Translations under genes and position numbers: made by a program | Assembly (NCBI GenBank): GCA_035447065.1 | Contig: DAOTGJ010000031.1 | Span: forward strand, 1-41,609 | Source: CALEMW01 sp035447065 | Lineage (GTDB): Bacteria; Krumholzibacteriota; Krumholzibacteriia; LZORAL124-64-63 | Direction of reading: 5' to 3' | DNA length: 41,609 nucleotides | In this document: piece by piece, positions 30,880 to 39,685 of the stretch | How the letters are laid out: each line of letters starts with the position of its first letter | Numbering within the stretch: position 1 is the stretch's first letter | Notes under the pieces: model-generated | Seen by the model: the letters and a program-made list of their open reading frames with translations, nothing else | The model's database searches: none | Told to the model about the DNA's origin: nothing

Positions 30880-33234
30880 ACACCCACGATCTCCACAAGA
30901 ACCGCCATCGTCTGGACGACCTGGAGCGCGAGCGCCTGTGGCACGACATCCGCCACGCCGCCGCCGCGCCCGGCGCGCCCTCGCCCCGCACCAGCTTCGG
31001 CCCCGCCGTGGGCGTGACCGCCGTGCTGGCCGCCGCCGCCCTGCTGGGCGCGCTGTGGCTGGGCGACGGAGCCGCGCCGGAGAAGTCGAACGTGGCCGTG
31101 CGCCGGTCGGACACCGCCGCCTCGCCCGAGACCGTGCTGGCGCAGCTGATCGCCGCCCACGGTGAACCCGTGGACATCCGCGAGCTCGAGGTGACGTCCT
31201 CATCCGAACCCGCCCCCCAGGTGGAGGCGGCCGCCGATGCCGCGGCGCCGGCCGCCGCGCCTCTCGCGACGGCCCGGGCCGCCAAGACGCGCGCCCGCGG
31301 CACGCCTCCGCCTCCCCCCGCCCGCCTGCGCGGCGTGGTGCGCGACGACCAGGGCCAGCCCGTGGCCCACGCCGTGCTCGCCCTGCTGGGCCTCACGCGC
31401 GAGGCCGTCACCGACAGCCTGGGCCGTTTCGACCTGGGCGAGGTGGCGCCGGACACGCCTCTGGCCCTGGCCGTGCGGTCGCTGGGCTACGCCAAGGTGG
31501 ACACCACGCTGACGGCGGAGGCCGGGCGCACGCTGGAGCTGGAGCTGGGGCTGGAGCCGATCATCGTGGCGACGCTGGATCCGGTGACCGTCGAAGGCGA
31601 GCAGTTCATGGTGGAGGTGAAGAACGTCNNNNNNNNNNNNNNNNNNNNNNNNNNNNNNNNNNNNNNNNNNNNNNNNNNNNNNNNNNNNNNNNNNNNNNNN
31701 NNNNNNNNNNNNNNNNNNNNNNNNNNNNCCGCGTCAGGCCCCCGGCTCCGTCACCGGCGGCACCACCCCGCCCAACGGCCAGCCCTACGAGCTGATGTAC
31801 TTCGAACATGCGGGCGTGAACCCGTTCATCACCACGGACGAGGATCGGCTGAGCACCTTCGCCGTGGACGTGGACGACGCGTCGTTCACCCTGGCCAGGA
31901 GCTACCTGGAGCGCGGGCATCTGCCGCCGCGGGACGCGATCCGCGTGGAGGAGTTCGTCAACGTGTTCGATCCCGGCTGGACGGCCCAGCGCAGCGACGT
32001 GTTCCGCATCCACGCCGACGGCGCCCCCTCGCGCTACGGCGCGGGCTACGAGCTGCTGCGGGTGGGCCTGCAGGGCCGCACCATCGACGACGCCGACCGC
32101 AAGCCCGCGGTGCTGATCTTTACCGTGGACGTGAGCGGCTCCATGAACCGCGAGGACCGTCTGGGCCTGGTCAAGCGCTCCCTGCGCGACCTGGTGGACG
32201 CCCTCAGCCCCGACGACCGCGTGGGCCTGGTGATCTACGGCTCCCGCGGCGAGGTGGTGCTGGAGCCCACGGGCCTGGAGGACCGCGGCAGGCTGCTGCG
32301 CGCCATCGACTCCCTGCGCCCCGGCGGCAGCACCAACGCCCACGAGGGCCTGAAACTGGCCTACGCCATGGCCCGCGAGCACTTCGCCCCCGGCAAGATC
32401 CACCGCGTGATCCTCTGCTCGGACGGCGTGGCCAACACCGGCCGCACCAGGGCCGAGGACATCCTGGCCGACGTGCGTCACGAGGCGGACCGCGGCGTGC
32501 ACCTGACCACCGTGGGCTTCGGCATGGGCAATTACAACGACGTGCTCATGGAGAAGCTGGCCGACAGCGGCGACGGCCACTACCACTACGTGGACGACCG
32601 CGAGGAGGCGGACCGCGTGTTCCGCCGCAACCTCACGGGCATGCTGCAGACCATCGCCCGCGACGCGAAGATGCAGGTGGAGTTCGACCCCGCGCGCGTC
32701 ACGCGCTGGCGCCTGCTGGGCTACGAGAACCGCGACGTGGCCGACCGCGACTTCCGCAACGACGCCGTGGACGCCGGCGAGGTGGGCGCCGGCCACGCCG
32801 TGACCGCCCTCTACGAGCTGAAGCTGAGCGACGACGTGACCGCGGCCATGGCCAAGAGCCGCACCTGGGGCGCGGGCGCGGAGCTGGCCACGGTGCGCGT
32901 GCGCTGCGAGGCGCCGGCCCACGACGTGGAGTCCGCCGGCCGCGTGACCGAGATCAGCCGCGCGGTCACCGCCGCCGACCTGCGCCGCGACGACGCCCAG
33001 GCCCCGGTGGCCTACCGCCTGCAGTCCGTGGCCGCCGAGTTCGCGGAGATCCTGCGCGGCAGCTACTGGGCCAAGGAGAGCCGCCCGGCGGACCTGGCCG
33101 CCCGCGCCGAGATCCTGGCCGCCATGAGCGACGATCCGCGCGCCGACGACCTGGCCGCCATGATCCGCCGCGCCGCGGAGCTGTGGCCGGACGGCGTCGG
33201 GCAGCCCGTCACGGAAGAAGGATCGGACCGCTGA
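30876..33234 (+). CDS. Membrane protein with carboxypeptidase-regulatory-like domain and vWA domain (gap inside)
   Basis: The GTG start (30876) has GGGAGGA upstream and overlaps the sigma stop. The first 251 codons give a charged cytoplasmic segment, a transmembrane helix (VGVTAVLAAAALLGALWLG), an Ala/Pro-rich linker and a carboxypeptidase-regulatory-like beta-domain (LRGVVRDDQGQPVAHAVLAL to YAKVDTTLT). The 100-N gap follows. After it the frame resumes at 31729 (502 codons including stop) with a vWA-associated segment (STFAVDVDDASFTLARSYL) and a vWA domain. Its metal-site residues are in DVSGSMN, GGSTNAHEG and CSDGVAN. The C-terminal part resembles that of the YfbK family. The frame differs by one base across the gap, as expected if the N count is only a placeholder. 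It is probably the membrane-bound regulator of the sigma factor. Confidence 0.75.
31629..31728. other. Assembly gap (100 N)
   Basis: Exactly 100 undetermined bases inside the vWA gene. A round 100 usually means the true length is unknown. The missing part joins the regulatory-like domain to the vWA-associated segment. Confidence 0.98.
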
Positions 33235-33256
33235 TCAAGCCCGGCAGCGGTGCGAA

Positions 33257-33296
33257 CGGCGGCCCCGGGAGTCGGTCCCCGGGGCCGCCGGCTTTT
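33257..33296 (+). terminator. Rho-independent terminator of the sigma/vWA operon
   Basis: CGGCGGCCCCGGG (33257-33269) and CCCGGGGCCGCCG (33278-33290) form a 13-bp perfect stem followed by GCTTTT. It lies 22 nt after the vWA gene stop. Confidence 0.8.
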
Positions 33297-33314
33297 CCGC
33301 GGCAGGGGCGGTGA

Positions 33315-35660
33315 TCAGTCCTCGGAGCCGGCCGCCGCCTGCTTGCGCAGGTAGGCCAGCGCCAACCCTTCGTCCCCGTCCATCACCAGGTCCAGAAGCT
33401 TGCCGTCGGTGACGGCGGGCACGTGGATCACGCGCACCACGTGCTCCAGGTCCTTGCGGTCCGGCAGGATGTCGCCCAGCGCGTTGGGGGCGCCCAGCAG
33501 GAAGTCCGTGTTGAAGACCTTGCCGGGCTCGTCGGGGTAGAGGGGCAGATAGGCGATGTCGGCCTCCACCAGATCCTGGAAGAAGTGGGTGCCGAAGCTC
33601 ACGTCGGGCACGTAGTCGCCCTTGCGGCGGGCGATCTCCACCAGCAGGCGCGCGTGGTTGATGTCGGCGTAGTCCACGCGCACGCCCAGCTTGATGTCGC
33701 CGCGGCTGCCCCAGCGGCCGGGGCCCATGAGGATGAAGCGGCGGTTGGGCAGCTTGCGGTTCAGCTCGCCCACGGTGCGGCCCACGGCCACCAGCTCCTC
33801 GTAGGTGGCCAGGGAGTCGTAGGCCTCGAAGGGGATGTAGACCACGTACTCCAGGCCGCGGAGCTGGCCGGTCTGCACGAAGCGGTCGGCGGAGAAGATC
33901 TTGTCGGCCTTGGCCACGTCGCGCGGCACGGGCTCGCGGCGCTTCTCGCCGCCGCGGCTCTGGGGACGGCACTGGAGCACGAAGAGGCGCTCGCCGTCGT
34001 GGGCGAACTCCACGTCCACCGGCACGCCCCACACCTCGCCCAGCACGTCCAGGATCTCCTTCATCTGCCGGGCGAAGGGCGTGCGCTCCAGCAGCCCGTC
34101 GAAGGTGATCACCAGGTCCTTGGGGTCCACGTTCATGAGCAGGCCCGTGGCCGGGATGAGGTGGCCGTCGCGCCAGATGGAGAACACGTGCTGGGTGCCC
34201 GGGTACCTGTTGCCGATGGAGGCCATGAGGTCCGCCACCGGGATCGTGTCGAACTTGTTCTGCTCCAGGTCGATGACGTCCACGTTGCGCTGGCTGTAGC
34301 GCAGGATCTCGTTGGGATGCACGGTGGTGCGCAGGCTGGGCTGCCCGGGGCAGAAGAGCTTGGGGTAGTCGTCGCCCACGCGGTCCACGGCGCGCGTGCC
34401 CAGGCCCGCCACCAGGCGCACCATGCCGTCCTCGCGCTTCAGGCGCGGCGACCAGCGGTACTCGTTGGCGCCGAAGGCCACGCCGGCCAGCGCGGGCAGC
34501 CAGTAGCGGCCCATGCGCGAGCCCACCACCGGCTGGATGATGCAGGCCATCTCCTCGCGGAAGTCGATGAGGCCGCGCTCGCGGCGGTAGAGGATGGCGT
34601 CGGGGTTGAACGTGCTGGCGAAGACCTGGGTGATGGCCTGGAGCAGCTCGCCCAGCCGGTCCTGCAGCGAGCCCTGGTTGGCCACGAAGAGCGACACGTA
34701 CTTGCCGCAGAACGCCGAACCCAGGCGGTCCTCCAGCAGGCTGCTGGAGCGCACCACCAGGGGCACGTCGCCCAGGGTGGCGAGGATGGTGCGCAGGCGG
34801 CGCACCACGTAATCGGGGAAGCGGCCGGTGCGGTAGAGGCGGCGGATGATGCGGAACTCGCGGCGCAGGTCCTCCACGTCGCGGTACTTCATGTTCGCCA
34901 CGTCGGTCAGGCCGTTGGCCTTGAGGAAGTCGAAGATCACGTCCGAGCGGATGTAGTACGTGAGCGGCGTGTGGAACTCGCCCACGGCGCGGCCCTCGCG
35001 GCGGGCCTTGGTCAGGGCGTCGTGGGCCAGGATGAAGCCCGCCGCCTTGCCGCCCAGCTTGCCCAGCCCGCGCTCGGGGCCGATGACGCGGGAGATGATC
35101 TCCGAGAAGTCGCGGATGGTCAGCACGCTCTTGGCGATGTCCAGGAACTCGAGCTGGTCCGAGAGCAGGCGCCGGATCAGCGCCACGCGCGTGGCCATGG
35201 CGTCGCTGACCGAGAGGCTGGAGCCGCCGATGGGCATCTTGGAGAACTCCATGGTCTCCCGGCGGATCTCCTCCCAGCTGCTGAAGGGGTCGTCGGCCAT
35301 CTCGGCCAGGCGCAGGGCCAGGTCCTTCTTGATGGCCTTGATGATGTTGTCGGTGATCTTGGTGTCGGACCAGAGGTCGGCGATGCGGTCGCGCACCACC
35401 AGGCGCAGGGCCTCGATCTGATCCTCGTCCAGCGACGGCTCGGGGCGGTTGGGGTTGGCCCAGTGGATGAAGTCGCTGTCGCCCACGATGCGGGTGACCT
35501 CGCCCTCCAGATCCTCCATGGTCATGAGGCCCTCGTCCAGGAGGGCCAGCATGAAGTGGCGGATGATCTTCTCGTAGAGGACGGGCTCCTCGGCGCGGTA
35601 GAAGTCGAGCTGATCGCGCCAGGCGGGCTCGCGGCCCGCGCGGCTGGGGTGGTCCATCAT
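33315..35660 (-). CDS. PEP synthase / pyruvate phosphate dikinase N-terminal (ATP-grasp) domain protein
   Basis: A 781-residue protein. The segment from about residue 195 to 575 matches the PEP/pyruvate-binding ATP-grasp domain: LGGKAAGFILAHDAL, VPLVVRSSSLLEDRLGSAF and GKYVSLFVANQGS, ending in VDVEFAHDGERLFVLQCRPQ. The phosphohistidine swivel domain and the PEP-binding barrel of full PEP synthase are absent. A ~190-residue helical N-terminal region and a ~200-residue C-terminal region (LMGPGRWGSRGDIKLGVRV, VSFGTHFFQDLVEADIAYLP) replace them. It may be an ATP-dependent phosphotransferase of unknown target. It starts 16 nt after the NYN gene stop with GGAG upstream, so the two form one operon. 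Two Met codons in a row leave the exact start open by one residue. Confidence 0.78.
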   Translation of the reverse strand: MMDHPSRAGREPAWRDQLDFYRAEEPVLYEKIIRHFMLALLDEGLMTMEDLEGEVTRIVGDSDFIHWANPNRPEPSLDEDQIEALRLVVRDRIADLWSDTKITDNIIKAIKKDLALRLAEMADDPFSSWEEIRRETMEFSKMPIGGSSLSVSDAMATRVALIRRLLSDQLEFLDIAKSVLTIRDFSEIISRVIGPERGLGKLGGKAAGFILAHDALTKARREGRAVGEFHTPLTYYIRSDVIFDFLKANGLTDVANMKYRDVEDLRREFRIIRRLYRTGRFPDYVVRRLRTILATLGDVPLVVRSSSLLEDRLGSAFCGKYVSLFVANQGSLQDRLGELLQAITQVFASTFNPDAILYRRERGLIDFREEMACIIQPVVGSRMGRYWLPALAGVAFGANEYRWSPRLKREDGMVRLVAGLGTRAVDRVGDDYPKLFCPGQPSLRTTVHPNEILRYSQRNVDVIDLEQNKFDTIPVADLMASIGNRYPGTQHVFSIWRDGHLIPATGLLMNVDPKDLVITFDGLLERTPFARQMKEILDVLGEVWGVPVDVEFAHDGERLFVLQCRPQSRGGEKRREPVPRDVAKADKIFSADRFVQTGQLRGLEYVVYIPFEAYDSLATYEELVAVGRTVGELNRKLPNRRFILMGPGRWGSRGDIKLGVRVDYADINHARLLVEIARRKGDYVPDVSFGTHFFQDLVEADIAYLPLYPDEPGKVFNTDFLLGAPNALGDILPDRKDLEHVVRVIHVPAVTDGKLLDLVMDGDEGLALAYLRKQAAAGSED

Positions 35661-35676
35661 GGTGCGCTCCGGCGGC

Positions 35677-36885
35677 TCAGTCGGCGGCGTCGGACGCGGA
35701 GGCCGTCGCCTTGGTGGTCTTCTTGGCGGCGGCCTTCTTGGCCGTCGTCTTCCTGGTGGCGGTCTTCTTGGCCGGCGCCTTCTTCGACGCGGCCTTCTTG
35801 GCCGTCGTCTTCTTGGCGGCGGTCTTCTTGGCCGGCGCCTTCTTCGACGCGACCTTCTTGGCCGTGGTCTTCTTGGCGGTGGTCTTCTTCGCCGCGCCCT
35901 TCTTGGCGGCCGGTGCGTCCGCGGCCGGCTCGACTGCGGGCGCGGCGGCCGGAGCCTCCTGCGGGGCAGCCGCGGCGGGCGCGGCGTCCTTGGCTCCGGT
36001 GCCGGAGGGGACCTGCTCGGCCTTGACCTCGCCGTTGGTCCGCTCCTCGCCCTTGCCGCGGCGGCGGCGGCGGCGGCTGGAGGGCTTGCGCGGGCCCGCC
36101 GCGGCGGCGCCGTTCTCCGCGGGATCGCCGCCCAGCTTGGTCACCACGAAGGAGCCCCCCGCGCGCTCGTCGCGCTCGATGGTCAGCAGCCCGAAGTGCA
36201 TGGCCTCCTCCAGCAGGTCGCTGAAGCTGGAGTAGCCCCAGAGGCGCTCGTTGAAGTCGGGCTTCTTGCGCTTCATGGTGTCCTTGACCAGCGAGGAGTG
36301 CAGCACGCCGCGGTGGTCGTTGAGCAGGCCCTCGATGGTGGCCACCACCAGGTTGAAGAGCTTCTTCTTGTCGCCCGGCACGCCCTCCATGTTCACGGTC
36401 TCCACGCTCACGGGGCCGCGCACCAGGTCGTCGTAGAAGATGAACTCGTCGCAGTTGGAGACCAGAAGCTCGCTGGTGGACCCGCGCAGGCCGATGCCGA
36501 TGACGGTCTTGTCGTTCTCGCGCAGCTTGGAGACCAGGGGCGAGAAGTCCGAGTCGCCGGAGATGATGACGAAGGCGTCGATGTGGTCCTTGCTGTAGCA
36601 GAGGTCCATGGCGTCCACCACCATGCGGATGTCGGCGCTGTTCTTGCCGCTCATGCGCGGGCTGGGCACCTCGATCAGCTCGATGGCCGCGCCGTGCAGG
36701 TCCTGCATGTAGTCCTTGTAGTAGGACCAGTCCGCGTAGGCCTTCTTGACCACGATCTTGCCCTTCTCCAGCAGCCGGGCCTGCACCACGTCGATGTCGA
36801 AGCGCTGCCGGGCGTCGCGGGCGCCGATGGCCACGTTGTCGAAGTCCAGGAAGAGGGCGAGGTTCAGGCCGGTCTTGGAGCTCAT
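35677..36885 (-). CDS. NYN/PIN-like nuclease domain protein with OST-HTH-like domain and histone-H1-like Lys/Ala tail
   Basis: About 402 residues from the ATG at 36885 (AGGAGGG upstream). Residues 1-160 are a NYN domain (LabA/DUF88 type): LALFLDFDNVAIGA, SADIRMVVDAMDL and VIISGDSDFSPLVSKLREN carry the conserved acidic residues of a PIN-like RNase. Residues ~180-260 (LFNLVVATIEGLLNDHRG to GLLTIERDERAGGSF) resemble an OST-HTH/LOTUS winged helix, an RNA-binding module. Residues ~265-402 hold a basic patch (SSRRRRRRGKG), an Ala/Pro linker and a tail of KKTTAKK, KKAPAKK and KKAASKK repeats like histone H1 or AlgP. This suggests an RNA-cleaving or RNA-binding protein held on nucleic acid by its tail. 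Operon with the ATP-grasp gene. Confidence 0.8.
   Translation of the reverse strand: MSSKTGLNLALFLDFDNVAIGARDARQRFDIDVVQARLLEKGKIVVKKAYADWSYYKDYMQDLHGAAIELIEVPSPRMSGKNSADIRMVVDAMDLCYSKDHIDAFVIISGDSDFSPLVSKLRENDKTVIGIGLRGSTSELLVSNCDEFIFYDDLVRGPVSVETVNMEGVPGDKKKLFNLVVATIEGLLNDHRGVLHSSLVKDTMKRKKPDFNERLWGYSSFSDLLEEAMHFGLLTIERDERAGGSFVVTKLGGDPAENGAAAAGPRKPSSRRRRRRGKGEERTNGEVKAEQVPSGTGAKDAAPAAAAPQEAPAAAPAVEPAADAPAAKKGAAKKTTAKKTTAKKVASKKAPAKKTAAKKTTAKKAASKKAPAKKTATRKTTAKKAAAKKTTKATASASDAAD
35761..35880. repeat. Two tandem 60-bp repeats encoding the Lys/Ala tail
   Basis: Units 35761-35820 and 35821-35880 differ at only three positions. Each encodes 20 residues of the KK-x-A/T tail. Related shorter pieces flank them. 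Such repeats can change copy number by slippage, so the tail length may vary between strains. Confidence 0.9.
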
Positions 36886-37034
36886 GGGGGTTCCCTCCTG
36901 GGAACGTCGGGGGAGAAAAGGGCAGTGACGCCGTCCTTGGCGTCCCCGAACATAGCTCCGCCCCCGTGCGGGACGCCACAGCAAACTTGACGACGGCCGT
37001 CCGCTGGCCAGCCCAGGATCAATCTGCTATCTTC

Positions 37035-37051
37035 CCAAGGACTTACCTTGG
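37035..37051 (+). promoter_or_regulatory. Inverted repeat CCAAGG-ACTTA-CCTTGG before the M29 gene
   Basis: Perfect 6-bp inverted repeat with a 5-nt centre, just after a possible -10 (TATCTT, 37028-37033) and 22 nt before the ATG. It could be an operator or a leader hairpin. No good -35 is seen. Confidence 0.35.
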
Positions 37052-37073
37052 ACCCAAGCCCGGAGCGTGCCCC

Positions 37074-38225
37074 ATGAGCGCCCAGCTTTCCGCCGCCGAC
37101 CTCGTGCAGCTCGTCCGGCGCGTGTTCCGCCCCGGCCCCCTGGACCGCGGCCTGGCCATCCTCGTGGACCTGCCCGACGCCCGGCTCCCCGACGACGAGG
37201 ACTGGCGCGCCCGCCGCACCATGGCCGCCGCCTGGGCCGCGGCCCTCGACGGCGCCAAGGCCGAGCTGGGCCTGGAGCGCGTGACCCTGGCCTGGTACCC
37301 CAACGTGGGCGGCAACAACGCCGACCTGCCCGCGGACTGCGCGCCCGGCGCGCCCGGCGCGGTCCTGCATCACGCCGACGACCTGGCCGGCCTGGCCGCG
37401 CTGCCCTTCGCCGAGCTCTTCGACACGCACAGCCTGATCCTGGCCCCCACGGAGCTCTCCACCACGGCGCCCCTGAAGGTGGCCGCCCGCAGCCACGCCA
37501 TGCGCGCCGCCACCATGCCCGGGTTCCTGGAGAGCATGGTGCCGGCCCTGCGCATCGATTACGGCGAGGTGAACCGCCGCGTGGACCTGCTGAAGGAGCT
37601 GGTGGACAAGGCCCTAGGCGCGGTCATCCACTTCCGCGCCGAGGGCGCGGACCACCGCCTGCACCTGGACCTGCGCCACCGCACCGGGCACGCCTCGGGC
37701 GGGCTGTTCCCGGTCAACGGCGTGGCGGGGAACCTGCCGTCGGGCGAGACCTACATCGTGCCCTACGAGGGGGAGCTGGCCCAGGACCCCACCCGCACCG
37801 CGGGCACCATCCCGGTGCAGTTCGGCGACGAGGTGGTGGTGTACGAGGTGCGCGGCAACCGCGCCGTGGCCGTGCTCAGCGACGGCCCAGAGAGCGAGCG
37901 CGAGGCCGCCTACCTGCGCCACGAGCCCGCCTACGCCAACATCGCGGAGCTGGGCCTGGGCGTGCTGGGCGACTTCGGACTGGCCCCCACCGGCACCATC
38001 CTGCTGGACGAGAAGCTGGGGCTGCACGTGGCCTTCGGGCGCAGCGACCACTTCGGCGGCCAGGTGGGGCCGCGCGACTTCAGCTCGCCGGACGCGGTGG
38101 TGCACATCGACCGCGTGTACATCCCAGAGGTGCAGCCCAAGGTGGAGGTGGTCACGCTCAACCTCCACCTGCCCGAGGGCGAGCGCACCGTCATGCGCGA
38201 CGGCGCCTGGACCGACGTGTTCTAG
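37074..38225 (+). CDS. M29-type aminopeptidase (thermophilic aminopeptidase / AmpS family)
   Basis: A 383-residue cytoplasmic metallopeptidase removing N-terminal residues from peptides. Family segments are NLPSGETYIVPYEGE, ANIAELGLGVL with a metal-binding Glu, ILLDEKLGLHVAFGRSDHFGG with Glu and His, and VHIDRVYI with His and Asp. The first ~120 residues are less typical of the family and include FDTHSLILAPTELSTTAPLK. The ATG at 37074 has CGGAG nine bases before it; the longer frame has no ribosome site. The radical SAM gene begins directly after its stop without a gap, so the two are co-transcribed. Confidence 0.78.
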   Translation: MSAQLSAADLVQLVRRVFRPGPLDRGLAILVDLPDARLPDDEDWRARRTMAAAWAAALDGAKAELGLERVTLAWYPNVGGNNADLPADCAPGAPGAVLHHADDLAGLAALPFAELFDTHSLILAPTELSTTAPLKVAARSHAMRAATMPGFLESMVPALRIDYGEVNRRVDLLKELVDKALGAVIHFRAEGADHRLHLDLRHRTGHASGGLFPVNGVAGNLPSGETYIVPYEGELAQDPTRTAGTIPVQFGDEVVVYEVRGNRAVAVLSDGPESEREAAYLRHEPAYANIAELGLGVLGDFGLAPTGTILLDEKLGLHVAFGRSDHFGGQVGPRDFSSPDAVVHIDRVYIPEVQPKVEVVTLNLHLPEGERTVMRDGAWTDVF

Positions 38226-39107
38226 ATGGATCACGTCGGCAGGATCTTCCGACCGCCCAGCGAGGCCCGGAGCCTGCTCCTGCAGGTGACGGTGGGCTGC
38301 AGCTGGAACCGCTGCACCTACTGCGCCATGTACCGCGACGAGGATCAGCGCTTCCGCGTGAAGCCCTGGGAGACGGTGCTGGCGGATCTGGACGAGGCCG
38401 CCGCGGCGCCGGTGGAGATCCGCCGCGTGTTCCTCTGCGACGGCGACGCCCTCATCCTCGCCCAGGACAAGCTGGAGCGCATCCTGCTGGCGATCCGCGA
38501 ACGCCTGCCCGCCGTGCGGCGCGTGGGCGTGTACGGCGACACCCGCTCCGTGCTGCGCAAGAGCGCGGCGGAGCTGGCGCGGCTGCGGGAGCTGGGGCTG
38601 GGCATCGTGTACCACGGCGTGGAGTCCGGCGACGACGCCACGCTCCGCCGCATCGACAAGGGCGGCACCGCCGACGAGGCCGCCGAGACCGCGGCGCGGC
38701 TGCGGGAGGCGGGCATCCGGCATTCGGTCATCGTCATGCTGGGGATCGGCGGCCGGGAGCGCTCGCGGGAGCACGCGGCCGCCACGGCGGACCTGCTCAC
38801 CCGCATGGACCCTCCGTACGTGGGCGCCCTGACCACCACCATCGTGCCCGGATCCCCCCTGGCCCGCGAGGCCGACCGCGGTGCGTTCGCCCTGCCCGAC
38901 GCCTGGGGCTTCCTGGAGGAGCTGGAGGTCCTGGTGGACCGCGCCCGGCTGACCCGCTGCGCCTTCCACGCCAACCATGCCAGCAACTACCTGCCCCTGC
39001 GCCTGAACCTGCCGGCGGACCGGGAGAAGGGCCTGGCGCTGCTGCGGGCGGCGCTGGAGGCGCGGGATCCCTCGCTCCTGGTCCCCGAGGGCTGGCGCGG
39101 CCTCTGA
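38226..39107 (+). CDS. Radical SAM protein
   Basis: A 293-residue protein with the cluster-binding motif CSWNRCTYC at about residues 25-33. The spacing is CX4CX2C rather than the classical CX3CX2C. I recall a group of uncharacterised radical SAM proteins with this spacing and a following MY pair (CAMYRDEDQRFR here). GDTRSVLRKSAAELARL, YHGVESGDDATLRRIDKG and VIVMLGIGGRERSREHA follow the Elp3/HemN-like barrel pattern, with ESGDD in the SAM-contact region. It should cleave SAM to start a radical reaction; the substrate is unknown. The start follows the aminopeptidase stop immediately. Confidence 0.85.
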   Translation: MDHVGRIFRPPSEARSLLLQVTVGCSWNRCTYCAMYRDEDQRFRVKPWETVLADLDEAAAAPVEIRRVFLCDGDALILAQDKLERILLAIRERLPAVRRVGVYGDTRSVLRKSAAELARLRELGLGIVYHGVESGDDATLRRIDKGGTADEAAETAARLREAGIRHSVIVMLGIGGRERSREHAAATADLLTRMDPPYVGALTTTIVPGSPLAREADRGAFALPDAWGFLEELEVLVDRARLTRCAFHANHASNYLPLRLNLPADREKGLALLRAALEARDPSLLVPEGWRGL

Positions 39108-39114
39108 GCCGCCC

Positions 39115-39144
39115 TTGACACCGGCCCGCCGTCGGGCCGATCAT
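39115..39144 (+). promoter_or_regulatory. Candidate promoter of the second two-component unit
   Basis: Perfect TTGACA (39115-39120), an 18-nt spacer and GATCAT (39139-39144). It lies eight bases after the radical SAM gene and about 38 nt before the response regulator start. The -10 is weak. Confidence 0.35.
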
Positions 39145-39181
39145 GGGCCGCAGCCCCGTCCCCCCAGCCCCTAGGAACCCC

Positions 39182-39685
39182 ATGCACGAGAACGCGAACG
39201 AGCTCACCACCCACGTGCTCCTGGTGGACGACGAGGAGGACCTGGTCACCCTGCTGGCCCAGCGTCTGCGCAAGCGCGGCCTGGACGTGACCACCGCCAC
39301 GTCGGGTCCCGAGGCCGTGGCCGCGGCCGCGTACCGCCGCTTCGACGTGGCCGTGGTGGACCTGAAGATGCCGGGCATGGACGGCGTGGCCGTGATGCAG
39401 CGCCTCAAGGAGCTGCAGCCGTTCCTGGAGACGGTGATGTTCACGGGCCACGGCAGCACGGAGTCGGCCCTGGAGGCGGGACGCCTGGAGGCCTTCCGCT
39501 ACGTGATGAAGCCCTGCCCCTTCGACGAGCTGCTGTCCATCATCCGCGAGGCCCACCAGCACCGGCAGTCGCGGCTGCGCGAGATGTTCCAGGCCGAGAT
39601 GCAGGACGTGATGCGCTCCCAGGCCACCGTGAGCGACATCCTGCAGGCCGGCGAGCGTCTGCGCCGCAAGTATGAGCAGGACTGA
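39182..39685 (+). CDS. Stand-alone response regulator with helical tail
   Basis: A 167-residue protein. The CheY-like receiver has Asp16/Asp17, phospho-acceptor Asp60 (VVDLKMPGMDG), Thr in MFTGHGS and Lys in VMKPCPF. The last ~40 residues (REAHQHRQSRLREMFQAEMQ and on) are a charged helix without a DNA-binding domain, so it may act through protein contact. The ATG at 39182 is used; an in-frame ATG at 39143 lies at the proposed -10 and lacks a ribosome site. The last 14 nt overlap the kinase gene in another frame. Confidence 0.87.
   Translation: MHENANELTTHVLLVDDEEDLVTLLAQRLRKRGLDVTTATSGPEAVAAAAYRRFDVAVVDLKMPGMDGVAVMQRLKELQPFLETVMFTGHGSTESALEAGRLEAFRYVMKPCPFDELLSIIREAHQHRQSRLREMFQAEMQDVMRSQATVSDILQAGERLRRKYEQD

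Noticed and set aside
31729..33314. A true frameshift making the vWA gene a pseudogene
   Set aside because: The frame change lies exactly at the 100-N gap of unknown length, and both sides are intact, conserved coding sequence.
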